Origin: JAABRU01 sp050180235
GTDB lineage: Bacteria > Desulfobacterota > Desulfobacteria > Desulfobacterales > Desulfococcaceae
Assembly (NCBI GenBank): GCA_050180235.1
Contig: JBFXEJ010000006.1
Span: 1-64,000 of the forward strand
Direction of reading: 5' to 3'
Length of the DNA: 64,000 nucleotides
The position numbers and the translations under genes are program-made. The stretch's first letter is position 1, and each line of letters begins with the position of its first letter. Below are positions 1 through 9,087 of this stretch, in pieces. The notes under the pieces are model-generated. The model had not been told where the DNA came from and made no database searches. It saw nothing but the letters and a program-made list of their open reading frames with translations.

Positions 1-212
1 GCCCCTCCCTCAAGGGAGGGGAGACCTTATCAACGGATTTGACCCACTACCAATTTTTGGTAGTGGTGCAAATCTGTTGATCCAAAAATTCCCCTCCCCT
101 GGTGGGAGGGGTCAGGGGAGGGGGATAATCAGTGATGTTTTCACCCTCCCCCTGCCCCTCCCTCAAGGGAGGGGAGACCTTATCAACGGATTTGACCCAC
201 TACCAATTTTTT
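1..212. repeat. G/C-rich dispersed repeat, two direct copies
   Basis: Positions 1–59 and 154–212 are near-identical direct copies. Each opens with a short hairpin (CCCCTCCCT / AGGGAGGGG) followed by a conserved tail ending in the phrase gacccactaccaattttt. Between them, 92–124 holds a second G-rich inverted stretch. The same family recurs in opposite orientation at 10472–10650. No credible coding: ORFs here are translations of the repeat. It resembles REP/MITE-type intergenic repeats; no transposase is linked. Confidence 0.8.
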
Positions 213-433
213 TATGATTCAAGGTGTTGTGCTGGAATGGGAAAACACCTGCCTCTCAGGGAGAATTCCCCCGAAAGGCAGGCAGAACATTCATCCGGTT
301 TGTTTATGACCGCACTGCGGGCAGGATGCCCTGTGCCACTTTCTGTTTCCGATACATTGCCCGCGCCTGTCTGAACACGGTTTTCGGGATTTACAACATG
401 GACAGGTTTTTCATGTAATTCCTTTAAATTTTT

Positions 434-653
434 AGATAATTTTCAGAAAAGAATATCCCGCCAAAGTAGCAAAAGCTTCCAGCTTTTGCCCTGTGTCTGT
501 GAACTGAACCGGGATATTTATAGTTCTTCTGCCAACTTTTGTCCTTTGCAAAACCCGATGGAGGAGTGCAAAAATTAAGCGGAGCGGTTTTTTGCACCTG
601 CTGTTCACAAAGGACAAAAGTTAAGGAAAATACTATATTTTCAGAAATCACCT
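434..653. mobile_element. MITE family 1, composite copy (degenerate left end)
   Basis: The right end reads aaatcacct (645–653) and the left end agataattt (434–442), a degraded version of the aggtgattt terminal repeat seen at 3804, 29110 and 56900. The body has the family's hairpin core (gcaaaagcttccagcttttgc, 469–489). It also contains an inserted second element carrying the hairpin of tgcaaaaa / ttttttgca around 567–596. At about 220 bp it is longer than the roughly 100-bp simple copies because of that insertion. The ORFs at 424–708 are repeat translations, not genes. Confidence 0.7.
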
Positions 654-1017
654 TAAAATCATGTTCAGACAGACAGGCAAGGTGAAAAAATGGAGAGTGC
701 TGAGTCACACATCAAAGTCATAGTGGTAAAATTCGGAATCCTGTAATTTCAGCAGATTTTGGCTATATGATCTCCCCGGCAGGATTGCAGTGCCAAAGGG
801 GATTTGCAAATTCAGCCTTTTTCGGATAAGAGAGAATATTTTTCCCCTTGACTAAACCCTTTTCGCATGATAGCCAGAAGATAAGCATGGCAGACTTTGC
901 CTGCCGGGAAAATATTCCTGCAGCGTTACCGGGCGGAGATGTTCTGCCATATATCCGGCCCGATTTCCGTAAAAACCGTTTTTGGGGAAAAACATATCAT
1001 AAGCACAAGGAGTGTCT
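654..1017. other. Intergenic, presumed promoter region of the membrane-protein operon
   Basis: I see no gene, repeat or clear promoter here. The minus-strand open frame at 852–1184 overlaps the start of the plus-strand membrane gene and has no family resemblance. The ribosome site aaggag at 1007–1012 belongs to the downstream gene. Confidence 0.5.
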
Positions 1018-2103
1018 ATGAATCCACTGCATCTTGTTCCTTTGGCTGAACCGGTTCCGGCAGAATGGGGCTGGCTCAAACTGTTCCTGATCCTGGGCTT
1101 TACAGTCCACATCCTTATGGTCAATATTGTCATCGGCGGCGGGATGATTTCCCTGTTTGCCGGTTTTGACAGAAAAAACAGCAATTTTCCTGTGTACAGT
1201 GATCTTAATCAGAAACTGACTGCTGTTTTTGCCCTGGCCGTCAACTTCGGAGTACTGCCTTTTCTCTTTCTTCAGGTGCTGTACGGACAGTTTGTCTATA
1301 TAAGCTCGCAGCTTATGGCCGTGTACTGGCTCTCTGCCGTGCTTATGACCATCATTGCCTATTACAGCCTTTATTACAGCAGATTCAGTGAGGATACACC
1401 GGCATCAGCCGGAAATGCTGCAAAAGGCATAACCGTCCTCCTGCTTTTGTCCATCGCTTTTATTTTTTCCAATAATATGAGTCTGATGCTGAAACCGGAA
1501 ACATGGGCAGCCTTTTTCACCAGCCCGGATGGAACCCTGCTGAATCTTTCTGATCCCATGCTGTTTCCGCGTTATCTTCATTTTGTCATTGCATCAGTGG
1601 CTGTGGGCGGACTTTTTGTCGCGATCATTCAGACCCGGAAAGCGGAAAAAGGAGATTCATGCAATGAGGATGCCATTGCTTTGGGGATGAAATGCTTCAC
1701 CATTGCCACTTTGTTTCAGATTCCCGCGGGTTTCTGGTTTCAGATGAGCCTGCCCCGTGAAATCATGTATCTTTTCCTGGGGAAAAGCCCGCTTCACACA
1801 GCATTTTTCGTACTTTCCCTGATACTGATCATACAGTCCCTTTACTTTGGACTGAAAAAAGCGGTATGGGCCGCGGCATATTCTCTGCTGGTGCTGGTTT
1901 TTGCCATGACCAATATGCGGGACATGGTGCGCACGGCCTTTCTTGATCCCTTTTTCAGTCTGCAAAGTCTGGAAATCACAGGGCAGTATTCCCCCATGCT
2001 CTTTTTTGCCCTTTCCCTGTTCATCACTGCCGGACTGATTCTTTATGTACTGGAACTGGCCCGGAAAGCTTCGCAGTCCGAACCTGAAAGGAGCGCTGTA
2101 TGA
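1018..2103 (+). CDS. Polytopic membrane protein, function unknown (possibly cytochrome-like)
   Basis: A 361-residue integral membrane protein with about nine hydrophobic segments spread over the whole length. An in-frame GTG at 1012 exists, but aaggag at 1007–1012 sits five bases before the ATG at 1018, so that ATG is preferred. The first membrane segment contains the glycine run NIVIGGGMISLF. Later segments contain isolated His residues, which loosely recall quinol-oxidase subunit I-type proteins, but I cannot assign a family. Its last codons overlap the next gene by 4 bp (ATGA), so the two are probably translationally coupled, perhaps linking a membrane partner to a soluble hydrolase. Confidence 0.75.
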   Translation: MNPLHLVPLAEPVPAEWGWLKLFLILGFTVHILMVNIVIGGGMISLFAGFDRKNSNFPVYSDLNQKLTAVFALAVNFGVLPFLFLQVLYGQFVYISSQLMAVYWLSAVLMTIIAYYSLYYSRFSEDTPASAGNAAKGITVLLLLSIAFIFSNNMSLMLKPETWAAFFTSPDGTLLNLSDPMLFPRYLHFVIASVAVGGLFVAIIQTRKAEKGDSCNEDAIALGMKCFTIATLFQIPAGFWFQMSLPREIMYLFLGKSPLHTAFFVLSLILIIQSLYFGLKKAVWAAAYSLLVLVFAMTNMRDMVRTAFLDPFFSLQSLEITGQYSPMLFFALSLFITAGLILYVLELARKASQSEPERSAV

Positions 2104-3125
2104 AAATCACCGCGCTGGGAGTGAATTCTGCTTTTGCCACAGGAACCTATGCGGACGCTGTTCCTGCTGAAAAAGTGGGGGAAATCGTAAAGGCTCTGTC
2201 AGCCGGTTTCACGGAAGAGGAACTTGCTGCACAAATTGCCGGATACAGACGGAAAATGTATATTCCGAAATGGCATTCCAATTTTCTTATAGAATTTGAC
2301 AGCGCCGGCAAAAGGGGCAAAAGTCCTTACCGGCTGCTGCTTGATGCTGGCGGAGATATCCGTCATTCCATCAGACAGGTCGGGCTTTCCGCATCGGATA
2401 TTGACGGCATCTATATTTCCCATCCGCACAATGACCATATCGGAGGAATGGAATACCTTGCGCTGACCACACTTTTCAACCCGGTGTACACTCCGGCAAA
2501 AAAGAAATGGCTGGGCGATCAGTTTATTGTGGAAAAACTTTTTCTGGAACAGGAATGGTGGCCCAGGCCTCCGGAAAGTGCAAAACCGGATCTTTTTATC
2601 CACCGGAAGGTGCTGGAGCCTTTGAAAAGGGCGGTTGGACCGGGACTGGATACGGTGCAGGGCGTACCGGATGTGAGTCTGGAAACCTATTTTGAAATCC
2701 ACCTGATCGGCAAGCAGGAAAACGGGGAAACCCTGACCTGCTCTTTTCAGGATGGGAACGGTTCCTGGGTTATCCGTCCCATTTTTGCCATGCATGTCAT
2801 TTCCAGTTCTGAAGAGATGGCCAGTTACGGAATTGCCCTGGAACACTCCGAAGGATACAACGTGCTCATGCCCACAGACACCCAGCACATGATGCCGCCG
2901 CAACTGGTGGCCCACTACAAACGTGCAGACAGAATCTATATGGACTGCGAAACTTCCGCTTTTCCCTCAGGTGTTCATCCCCACATCTCTGAGCTGATAA
3001 ACCGCATGTCTCCAGACATTCAGAAAAAATGCCTGCTGTACCATTATGATGAATACCCGTATGTGCCTGATGATATGTTTTACGGGATACTGGAGGCAGG
3101 CGACTGGCACACCTATCCGGAATAA
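2100..3125 (+). CDS. MBL-fold metallohydrolase
   Basis: A 341-residue cytoplasmic protein with the metallo-beta-lactamase signature HPHNDH at residues 108–113 (His108, His110, Asp112, His113), the usual dinuclear metal site. Further fold ligands are plausible in the Asp of MPTDTQ and the His near YHYDE at the C-terminus. It is longer than the minimal MBL domain, with roughly 100 residues before the motif and an insertion around 135–220. Family members include beta-lactamases, RNases, lactonases and phosphodiesterases, so the substrate cannot be told from sequence. The ATG overlaps the stop of the membrane-protein gene (ATGA), so the pair forms an operon. Confidence 0.88.
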   Translation: MKITALGVNSAFATGTYADAVPAEKVGEIVKALSAGFTEEELAAQIAGYRRKMYIPKWHSNFLIEFDSAGKRGKSPYRLLLDAGGDIRHSIRQVGLSASDIDGIYISHPHNDHIGGMEYLALTTLFNPVYTPAKKKWLGDQFIVEKLFLEQEWWPRPPESAKPDLFIHRKVLEPLKRAVGPGLDTVQGVPDVSLETYFEIHLIGKQENGETLTCSFQDGNGSWVIRPIFAMHVISSSEEMASYGIALEHSEGYNVLMPTDTQHMMPPQLVAHYKRADRIYMDCETSAFPSGVHPHISELINRMSPDIQKKCLLYHYDEYPYVPDDMFYGILEAGDWHTYPE

Positions 3126-3224
3126 ATTCCGTGACAGGAAAATGTCAGGCAGTCATCGGACGGAATCCGGTACTGCCTGGCACTGGCCTGAACAGTTTTG
3201 AAATATGGCCAAAAAATATTTTTT

Positions 3225-3449
3225 TCAGACTGTTCCGCTTTCCATAAAATCTTTATGCTCATCACTGTGCCCGGAATGACTGATCCGGTGATGGCAGGCC
3301 GGGCAGTAAAAATAGTTGGGATAAGGATCTTTCCCGCACATTCTGCACACCCGCCCGGATTTTTTCTTCCGCTGACTGATGACGAGATTTTCAATTTCAT
3401 CCTGTGTCTGATCATCTGTCTGATCATTTGGCTCTTTTCTGTTTCGCAT
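3225..3449 (-). CDS. Small zinc-ribbon protein
   Basis: A 74-residue protein with a Cys4 zinc-ribbon arrangement, CRMC followed about 12 residues later by CPAC, and a His-rich tail (HHRISHSGHSDEH). The N-terminal 30 residues are charged and Gln/Asp rich. The start is supported by gggagg seven bases before the ATG. A longer minus-strand frame (3113–3427) covers the same DNA but lacks a ribosome site and a recognisable domain. The function is unknown; small ribbons of this kind are often nucleic-acid or protein adaptors. Confidence 0.65.
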   Translation of the reverse strand: MRNRKEPNDQTDDQTQDEIENLVISQRKKKSGRVCRMCGKDPYPNYFYCPACHHRISHSGHSDEHKDFMESGTV

Positions 3450-3803
3450 CGTTAGGCCTCCCCGGAGCAGATGAATAAACAGGGTTTTTCAGCAGTGAAG
3501 CCGCCTTCCCTGTGTGTTTTCCGCATTTGTAATATCCGCAAACCGAAAATTGTCTTCCGGCACCGCTCCCATGTTTAGCATCACTGCCGTTATTTTAAGC
3601 GGAAAATGATTTATCGGTTCCAAACTGAAAGTTTGCCGCAATATTCCGAAATCATTTCACTGCCCCAAACATTCAGCCCGGATATCCTCTGTCCCTTAAC
3701 TTAGTAACGGGGACAAAATAACTCCCTGTTTCGCGGCAGGGCTGTCAAATTCTCATTCCCCTACTGAGAGGGGATTAAGGGGTGTGTTCCGGGCATGATT
3801 GTT
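3450..3803. other. Intergenic, no gene seen
   Basis: No supported coding. A G/C-rich stretch near 3759–3782 (cccctactgagaggggatt) resembles the repeats at 1–212 and leads into the MITE at 3804. Confidence 0.5.
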
Positions 3804-4009
3804 AGGTGATTTCCAGAAAAATATACCACAAAAGTATCAAAAGCTTCCAGCGTTTGCCCTGTGCCTGTGAACTGAAATGGGATATTTATAGTATTTTCCT
3901 CAACTTTTGTCCTCTTTGCAAAAAACCGCTCCGCTTAATTTTTGCACTCCTCCATCAGGTTTGCAGAGGACAAAATTTGGTAAAAGAACTATATTTTCAT
4001 AAATCGCCT
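3804..4009. mobile_element. MITE family 1, composite copy with nested element
   Basis: The ends are aggtgattt (3804–3812) and aaatcgcct (4001–4009), imperfect inverted repeats. The left part matches the reverse complement of the simple copy at 29110–29212, up to the phrase gggatattta near 3888. It is then interrupted by about 95 bp whose arms (cttttgtcctc / gaggacaaaa) bracket the dispersed hairpin centred on ccgctccgcttaa. The family 1 end then resumes. This is one element inserted into another. The 204-aa frame across it is not a gene. Confidence 0.78.
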
Positions 4010-4544
4010 TACACCCCTGCCCCCTCTCAGGAGGGGATTTTTAAAGAATTTAACAGCCGGGGATTTGTCCCGAAAAAGCAGCCCTGCCCGTTTCGCCGGG
4101 CCCGGCAGGATGCCGGTTCCGCATATTCTGAAAATGCGGAAATTATTTCGTCCTTATTTTTTAACGGCAGTGACATGAAGCGCAGGAGCAGGAGTAAAAG
4201 GATATTCCCGATCTGCCGAACATGCCTGATTTCCATACGGGATTTATGCCTGTCCCGGTTGAAAATTTTTATTTTCAATTGCTTAGACGATTTTCCTTTT
4301 TTCCCTGTCTTTGACGGAATTTTTGGAATTATACAGTTTTCTCCTTTAATTGTCAAATCCTGTTTGATCACCCGGAGTTTTCCCTTTCAGTCTCCCCGGA
4401 AAATAAAATATTATTTATAAATAAAAAACAGGCAGATACATACTTCCAGAAAAAAATATTCACTTAAAAGTCCCATTACCGCATTCTTTATCAACGGAAC
4501 GGCAGTAACAAACCGGTATCTGTGTTTTTCATAAAACCCTGCTG
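4010..4544. other. Intergenic, no gene seen
   Basis: No convincing gene. A 114-codon minus frame (4027–4371) is Lys-rich with no family resemblance and no ribosome site that I would trust. Confidence 0.4.
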
Positions 4545-4573
4545 TTGCATTTTTCACTTACATGCACTATAAT
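4545..4573 (+). promoter_or_regulatory. Predicted sigma-70 promoter for the repeat-rich secreted protein
   Basis: TTGCAT at 4545–4550 and a perfect TATAAT at 4568–4573 are separated by 17 bp. A start near 4580 would give a leader of about 88 nt before the ATG at 4668. Confidence 0.6.
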
Positions 4574-4667
4574 TTCTGAAATAATTTTTCAGGATGGATG
4601 AAATGAGGCATACGGCATTTTTATAAGAAGCGAATTTTTTAAGCAAACCCCAAAAGGAGATAAGAGC

Positions 4668-5102
4668 ATGAAACAGAATTTTTTGATTTTTTTTATCATT
4701 CTGAACTTTATGGCAGCAGGATGGGCAGGTATGTCCCCTGCAACTGCCGCGGGTGTCCCCGAACACTCTCAACCCGGGGAGGCTGTGGCAGAAGAAACGC
4801 GTCCGGAAGTGCCTGCGGAAGAAGCAATCATAGAAGAAACGGTTACGGATGAAAATATTTCAGATGAAACGGTTACGGATGAAAATATTTCAGAAGAAAC
4901 GGTTACGGATGAAAACATTTCAGAAGAAACGGTTACAGATGAAAATATTTCAGAAGAAACGGTTACAGATGAAAATATTCCAGAGGAAATCGTCAGGGAT
5001 GAATCTGTTACCGAAGAAATTGTTCCGGAAGAAGTGGCAGAAGGTGAAGCTCTGCCCGAAGAACTTCCCAGAGAAGAAGTTTCTGAGGAAAATCAGCAAT
5101 AG
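4668..5102 (+). CDS. Secreted acidic protein with tandem 10-residue repeats
   Basis: A 144-residue protein with a signal peptide (hydrophobic residues 5–25, small residues at MSPATAA). A low-complexity acidic region follows. Its core is five tandem copies of a 10-residue unit, ETVTDENISE or close variants, encoded by near-identical 30-bp DNA repeats (about 4836–4985). Degenerate Glu/Val/Pro-rich versions continue to the C-terminus. The start follows aaaggag. No globular domain is seen; it could be a periplasmic or surface linker protein. The DNA repeats make copy-number change by slippage likely. A strong promoter upstream and a terminator downstream indicate a single-gene unit. Confidence 0.78.
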   Translation: MKQNFLIFFIILNFMAAGWAGMSPATAAGVPEHSQPGEAVAEETRPEVPAEEAIIEETVTDENISDETVTDENISEETVTDENISEETVTDENISEETVTDENIPEEIVRDESVTEEIVPEEVAEGEALPEELPREEVSEENQQ

Positions 5103-5132
5103 TATTTGCATATCATGATTTATGAAATCTGA

Positions 5133-5168
5133 AAGGCAGTCTGCGCGGGTGTGCAGACTGCCTTTTTT
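5133..5168 (+). terminator. Rho-independent terminator
   Basis: A perfect 10-bp stem (ggcagtctgc 5135–5144 with gcagactgcc 5153–5162) is followed by a T-run. It closes the repeat-protein gene and overlaps the 3' end of the opposing gene, which it could serve as well. Confidence 0.85.
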
Positions 5169-8136
5169 ATTCCCCGTCCCTGAGTATCACACATCGGGAT
5201 GAATGCCCATCCGCCTTGAGGATAAGTGGGGAATCTGTTCTGAAATGGAGCAGATATGCTGTTTCCCTTACCACCGGGAAAGATTCCAGCCGGCTGCGGT
5301 CCAGAAAATCCTCCCCGTCTTCGGTCACGGTAAGGTAAAAAATCCCCAGAGAAGTGATATTCTGAAAAAAATGGGAACCCTGTGAGGGATCAGCCCTGAG
5401 CAGATCATTTCTCAGTTCCACAATGGCCTTTACACCGGAAATATGACGCCACTGAACCGGAATTCCCAGCCAGGGATCGGAACTGCCCCACCTGCCGGGG
5501 CCAATGAGCAGCCAGGGCCGTTTTTCTGCTGCCAGAATGGCATTCACTGCACCGATTTCCTCTGCAACAGCCTGTGTGGCTCCGGGTTTGAAAGTTTCAG
5601 GTTTTACATATACAATATCCGCAATTTCCCGGCTTTTCCCATTGCCCAGGGACTGGGTGGAGCGGCACAAAGCCCGCTGAAACTCTGATTTGCTGATGAT
5701 GACCTCCAGACGGTTCTGTTCGGCCACCATAGGGCGCATCTGCAGAAAAAAGAAGTCACTTTTCTGCGTCCTGTCCGGATTAAGATTGGCGGAAAACTCT
5801 ATTTCCACCGGGCATCCCATTGCCTTTCTGCCCAGTTCCAGCAGATCAGAAAGCAGTTCCGGCAGCGGAAACATGCCGTGTTTCAGCACCGGAGCAAAGG
5901 TCATGACCTTGGGACCCTGTATATATCCTGAATCCCGGATCCGGTGTTCTTCGCTTATATACGTACTCGCCAGCATTTTCACAGGAAGCTCATCTTCTGC
6001 CTCCCCAATATCCCGTTTTTCCAGATTGGAATTCCGGAATCCCGGAGCATCCGGACAGTTGCGTATTCTCAGCGCATAAAAATACCGCTGTGAGTTTTTC
6101 AGCATGTCATCCACACTCGAAAACTGGGGCAGGATCTGGGGATATCTGGGACAGAAACGGAGCGCCCGGCCTCCTTCCACCACAATCTTGCCCAGTCCCA
6201 GTGCAATATGGGCTATGCCATGTTCCGGTTTTATATGGGAAAAAGGATAAAAATTGTGCGACTGGGCCACACCGGAAATGGAAGGATAAAAATAATCCCC
6301 CCAGGCTGTTCCGGTCAGATGCTGGATAATGACGGCCATTGCCTCTTCCCTGTGTCTGTTGCCTGTATTGCGTGAAAATGCCTTTGGCCCCTCATAATAG
6401 GTGGAGGCATAGACCAGTTTTACAGCCTGTTTCAGATGCTCCAGTCTCCGGAAAATATCAGGGCTGTTGTTGGGGATCATGCAGGTTTCGTAAACACCGG
6501 CATAGGGCTGAAAATACGCGTCTTCCATGCGGCTGGAGGAGCGTACCGAAAGGGGACAGAAGGTCTGGCGGAGAAAAATTTCCAGATTTCTGTTCAGCCA
6601 GTCCGGCATCCTGGCCTGAAGAAATGTTTTGGTGATAATCACGTCAGGAATGGATTTTTCAGCCAGATGCTCCAGCCGGTTTGTACAGATAAAATCCTCA
6701 AACCCCTCGGTGCTGATGACCAGGGTTTTGGGAATGCGGATACGGACATCCGGATATTTTTCCTGTATTTCAGGATGATCCTGAAGCAGCACAGACATAA
6801 AGGCCAGGCTCCGGGCCTTGCCGCCCATGGAGCCTCTGCCGGTTTTGACAAACTCCATAATATTCGGGGCAAAATTGTCGGGCCGGAACTGGGCCACAAC
6901 CCCTTTCTGCTGCCAGATCCGAAGCTGCCGTATATTGGAAATGATATACTGCCGCATTTCATCCATATCCCTGAAATCTTCGGTTTTCACCTTGCGGAAA
7001 CGGGAGGCCAGCGCGATTTCGGACCGGCTCATAATCCAGTTGGAAAAATGGTTGTGATCTGCGTGATACCGCAGCGATTCATCCGGAATGTCCGGCAGTT
7101 TTTCAGCCAGAGTCCTAATGTTGTGAGCGCGGGCGATTTCCCGCCCGTCAGGCATACGGAAAACAAAGTCCCCGAACCCCAGACAGGACAGAAAACATTC
7201 CCGCAGTTCTCCCATCAGATTCTGGGAATTTTTGTCCAGAAATACTGCCGGTATGTTTTGTGCTTTTTCCCGGTTTGCCGGTTCAGAACTGAGCATGAGA
7301 AGGGGCAGATCCGGAATTTCCCTGCGTATCATGGAAAGAAAATCATGTCCGGCCAGATTATCATCTTTTCCCGCCCGCGGAAAGCGGGCATCGGAAATAA
7401 TGCCGAAAAGAAAATCATGATATTTCCGGTACAGTTCCATAGCCTGCTCATAGTTTTCGGCCTGCAGGATTTTGGGCCGCGCGCGCATAAGCAGCAGACG
7501 ATGCTCCTCATTGAGACCGGTCTCCAGCACGGACTGTGTCTGCTTGACGATTTCTTTGTAAATCAGGGGCAGAAAACAGGAACGGTACGCGGGGGAATCC
7601 TCAACAAGAATCAGAACCCGGACTCCGGCTTTGCAGGTATCCTGATCCGCATTCAGTGCATCCTCAGTATTTTTGACCAGCGCCAGAAGAAGATCGGAAT
7701 TGCCTGTCCAGACATATGTACGGTCAATTCCCCCCTGAGTTCCGGCTGCTGCGTTCTGCCTGATGCTTCGCATACTGTGGGAAAGCATAATAACAGGAAG
7801 TCCGGAATAATTTTTTTTTATCTCCGTTCCCAGGGAATATGCATCCATATCCTCCAGATGGGGCATGGTAATAACCATGTCAAAATTCTTTTTTTTCAAA
7901 AAATCCATAGCTTCAGACCCGGAAGCAGCCCGCGTGACTCGCGGCGGAATACTCAGTTTAAGTCCTTTGTATTCACTGTTGAGCTGGGATGCCAGACTGC
8001 CGTCCTCTTCGAGAATAAAGGCATCATAGGGGCTGGAAACCAGCAGGATTTCCCTGATCTTGATCTGCATGAGTTCATGGAAGACCTTGAATCTTCCGTA
8101 ATATTCGCCAGCAAAGCCGGGTTCTGAAGATGTCAT
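5167..8136 (-). CDS. REC-like / PEP–pyruvate-dikinase-like ATP-binding protein
   Basis: A 989-residue cytoplasmic protein. Residues about 25–140 and 165–310 look like two receiver-type alpha/beta domains; the first seems degenerate. From about 440 a PPDK/PEP-synthase N-terminal ATP-grasp region begins (GRGSMGGKARSLAF, later VRSSSRMEDA and AGVYET) and runs to about 800. The swivelling phosphohistidine domain and the PEP-binding barrel of true PEP synthase are not apparent. The tail carries GPGRWGSSDPWLGIPV. It is therefore probably a signalling or adenylate-binding homologue, not a metabolic dikinase. The ATG is preceded by ggagg at five bases and lies 24 bp after the EpmA-like gene, in the same operon. 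Confidence 0.8.
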   Translation of the reverse strand: MTSSEPGFAGEYYGRFKVFHELMQIKIREILLVSSPYDAFILEEDGSLASQLNSEYKGLKLSIPPRVTRAASGSEAMDFLKKKNFDMVITMPHLEDMDAYSLGTEIKKNYSGLPVIMLSHSMRSIRQNAAAGTQGGIDRTYVWTGNSDLLLALVKNTEDALNADQDTCKAGVRVLILVEDSPAYRSCFLPLIYKEIVKQTQSVLETGLNEEHRLLLMRARPKILQAENYEQAMELYRKYHDFLFGIISDARFPRAGKDDNLAGHDFLSMIRREIPDLPLLMLSSEPANREKAQNIPAVFLDKNSQNLMGELRECFLSCLGFGDFVFRMPDGREIARAHNIRTLAEKLPDIPDESLRYHADHNHFSNWIMSRSEIALASRFRKVKTEDFRDMDEMRQYIISNIRQLRIWQQKGVVAQFRPDNFAPNIMEFVKTGRGSMGGKARSLAFMSVLLQDHPEIQEKYPDVRIRIPKTLVISTEGFEDFICTNRLEHLAEKSIPDVIITKTFLQARMPDWLNRNLEIFLRQTFCPLSVRSSSRMEDAYFQPYAGVYETCMIPNNSPDIFRRLEHLKQAVKLVYASTYYEGPKAFSRNTGNRHREEAMAVIIQHLTGTAWGDYFYPSISGVAQSHNFYPFSHIKPEHGIAHIALGLGKIVVEGGRALRFCPRYPQILPQFSSVDDMLKNSQRYFYALRIRNCPDAPGFRNSNLEKRDIGEAEDELPVKMLASTYISEEHRIRDSGYIQGPKVMTFAPVLKHGMFPLPELLSDLLELGRKAMGCPVEIEFSANLNPDRTQKSDFFFLQMRPMVAEQNRLEVIISKSEFQRALCRSTQSLGNGKSREIADIVYVKPETFKPGATQAVAEEIGAVNAILAAEKRPWLLIGPGRWGSSDPWLGIPVQWRHISGVKAIVELRNDLLRADPSQGSHFFQNITSLGIFYLTVTEDGEDFLDRSRLESFPVVRETAYLLHFRTDSPLILKADGHSSRCVILRDGE

Positions 8137-8160
8137 TTCTGCCTCCGGATTTTCCAGACA

Positions 8161-9087
8161 TTACAGTTCTTCTGGCGTAAATGCCACCACATCATCAATT
8201 TTTTCCGCATTGGCAAAAAGCATGACCAGCCGGTCAAGTCCCAAAGCATTGCCTGAAGCCTGGGGCATGTACTGCAGATCCTGCAGGAATTTCTCCGGCA
8301 TGGGCCATACGCTTTTTCCGGATTTTGCCCGGAATGCCATATCTGTTTCAAACCGCGTCCGCTGTTCTGCCGGATCTGTGAGTTCTGTAAACGCGTTGCA
8401 CAGCTCCATGCCGCATATATAGAGTTCAAATCGTTCCGCAAGATTGGGATTATCGGGTTTCAGCCGTGCAAGCGCGCCGCATTCCGCAGGGTAATCATAT
8501 AAAAAAACAGGTTTTTCATGCCCCAGACCGGGTTCAATTTCAATGCCCATGATTTCATCATAACGGCCTGACGCGAGCGCATCGTTTACTGAAAGAGAAC
8601 CGTATTTTTCAAACGCATCGTGCACACTGAGCCGCTCCCACGGGGGAATCAGGCTGACATTTTTCCCCTGAAAATGCAGCATTTCCTCTCCGCACACCTG
8701 CCGGGCAGTATGGGCCAGCAGATGTTCGCAGAAGTTCATCATACCGGTATAATCTGTTTTGGCCTCATACCATTCCAGCAGGGTGAATTCACTCAGATGC
8801 CGATCCCCCCGCTCGCCTCTGCGGAAACATCTGCATATCTGGAAAATACGGGGATACCCGGCCGCAAGCATCCGCTTCATGCACAGTTCCGGTGATGTGT
8901 GCAGATACCATTTTTCCGAGGTAATGGGATCAATATGTGCTTCAGGAGCCGGAAAGGGAATGCGGCCGGGGGTTTCCACTTCCAGGAAATCATGGCCCGT
9001 AAAATACGCGCGGAGGGCAGAGATGACATCAGCCCGGATGCGGAGCCTTTGCTGTCTTGCGGAGAGCCGGAAAAGAGAAGGATTCAT
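8161..9087 (-). CDS. epmA: EpmA-like (GenX/PoxA) elongation factor P lysyl-ligase homologue
   Basis: A 308-residue class II lysyl-tRNA synthetase catalytic core without the anticodon-binding domain, matching the EpmA/GenX family length (about 325). Visible class II features are FLEVETPGRIPFPAPEAHI (motif 1 region), FRRGERGDRHLSEFTLLEWY (motif 2) and GLDRLVML (motif 3). Known members attach beta-lysine to EF-P in the cytoplasm. No efp or epmB gene is in this window, so substrate is inferred from family only. Its ATG overlaps the stop of the deacetylase gene (ATGA) and the dikinase-like gene follows closely, so the three are probably one transcript. Confidence 0.88.
   Translation of the reverse strand: MNPSLFRLSARQQRLRIRADVISALRAYFTGHDFLEVETPGRIPFPAPEAHIDPITSEKWYLHTSPELCMKRMLAAGYPRIFQICRCFRRGERGDRHLSEFTLLEWYEAKTDYTGMMNFCEHLLAHTARQVCGEEMLHFQGKNVSLIPPWERLSVHDAFEKYGSLSVNDALASGRYDEIMGIEIEPGLGHEKPVFLYDYPAECGALARLKPDNPNLAERFELYICGMELCNAFTELTDPAEQRTRFETDMAFRAKSGKSVWPMPEKFLQDLQYMPQASGNALGLDRLVMLFANAEKIDDVVAFTPEEL

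Noticed and set aside
3806..4420. 204-aa plus-strand ORF
   Set aside because: Starts inside a MITE and has no domain; composition follows the repeat.
6436..8127. 563-aa ORF on the plus strand
   Set aside because: Shadow of the 989-aa REC/dikinase-like gene on the other strand, which has clear motifs and a ribosome site.
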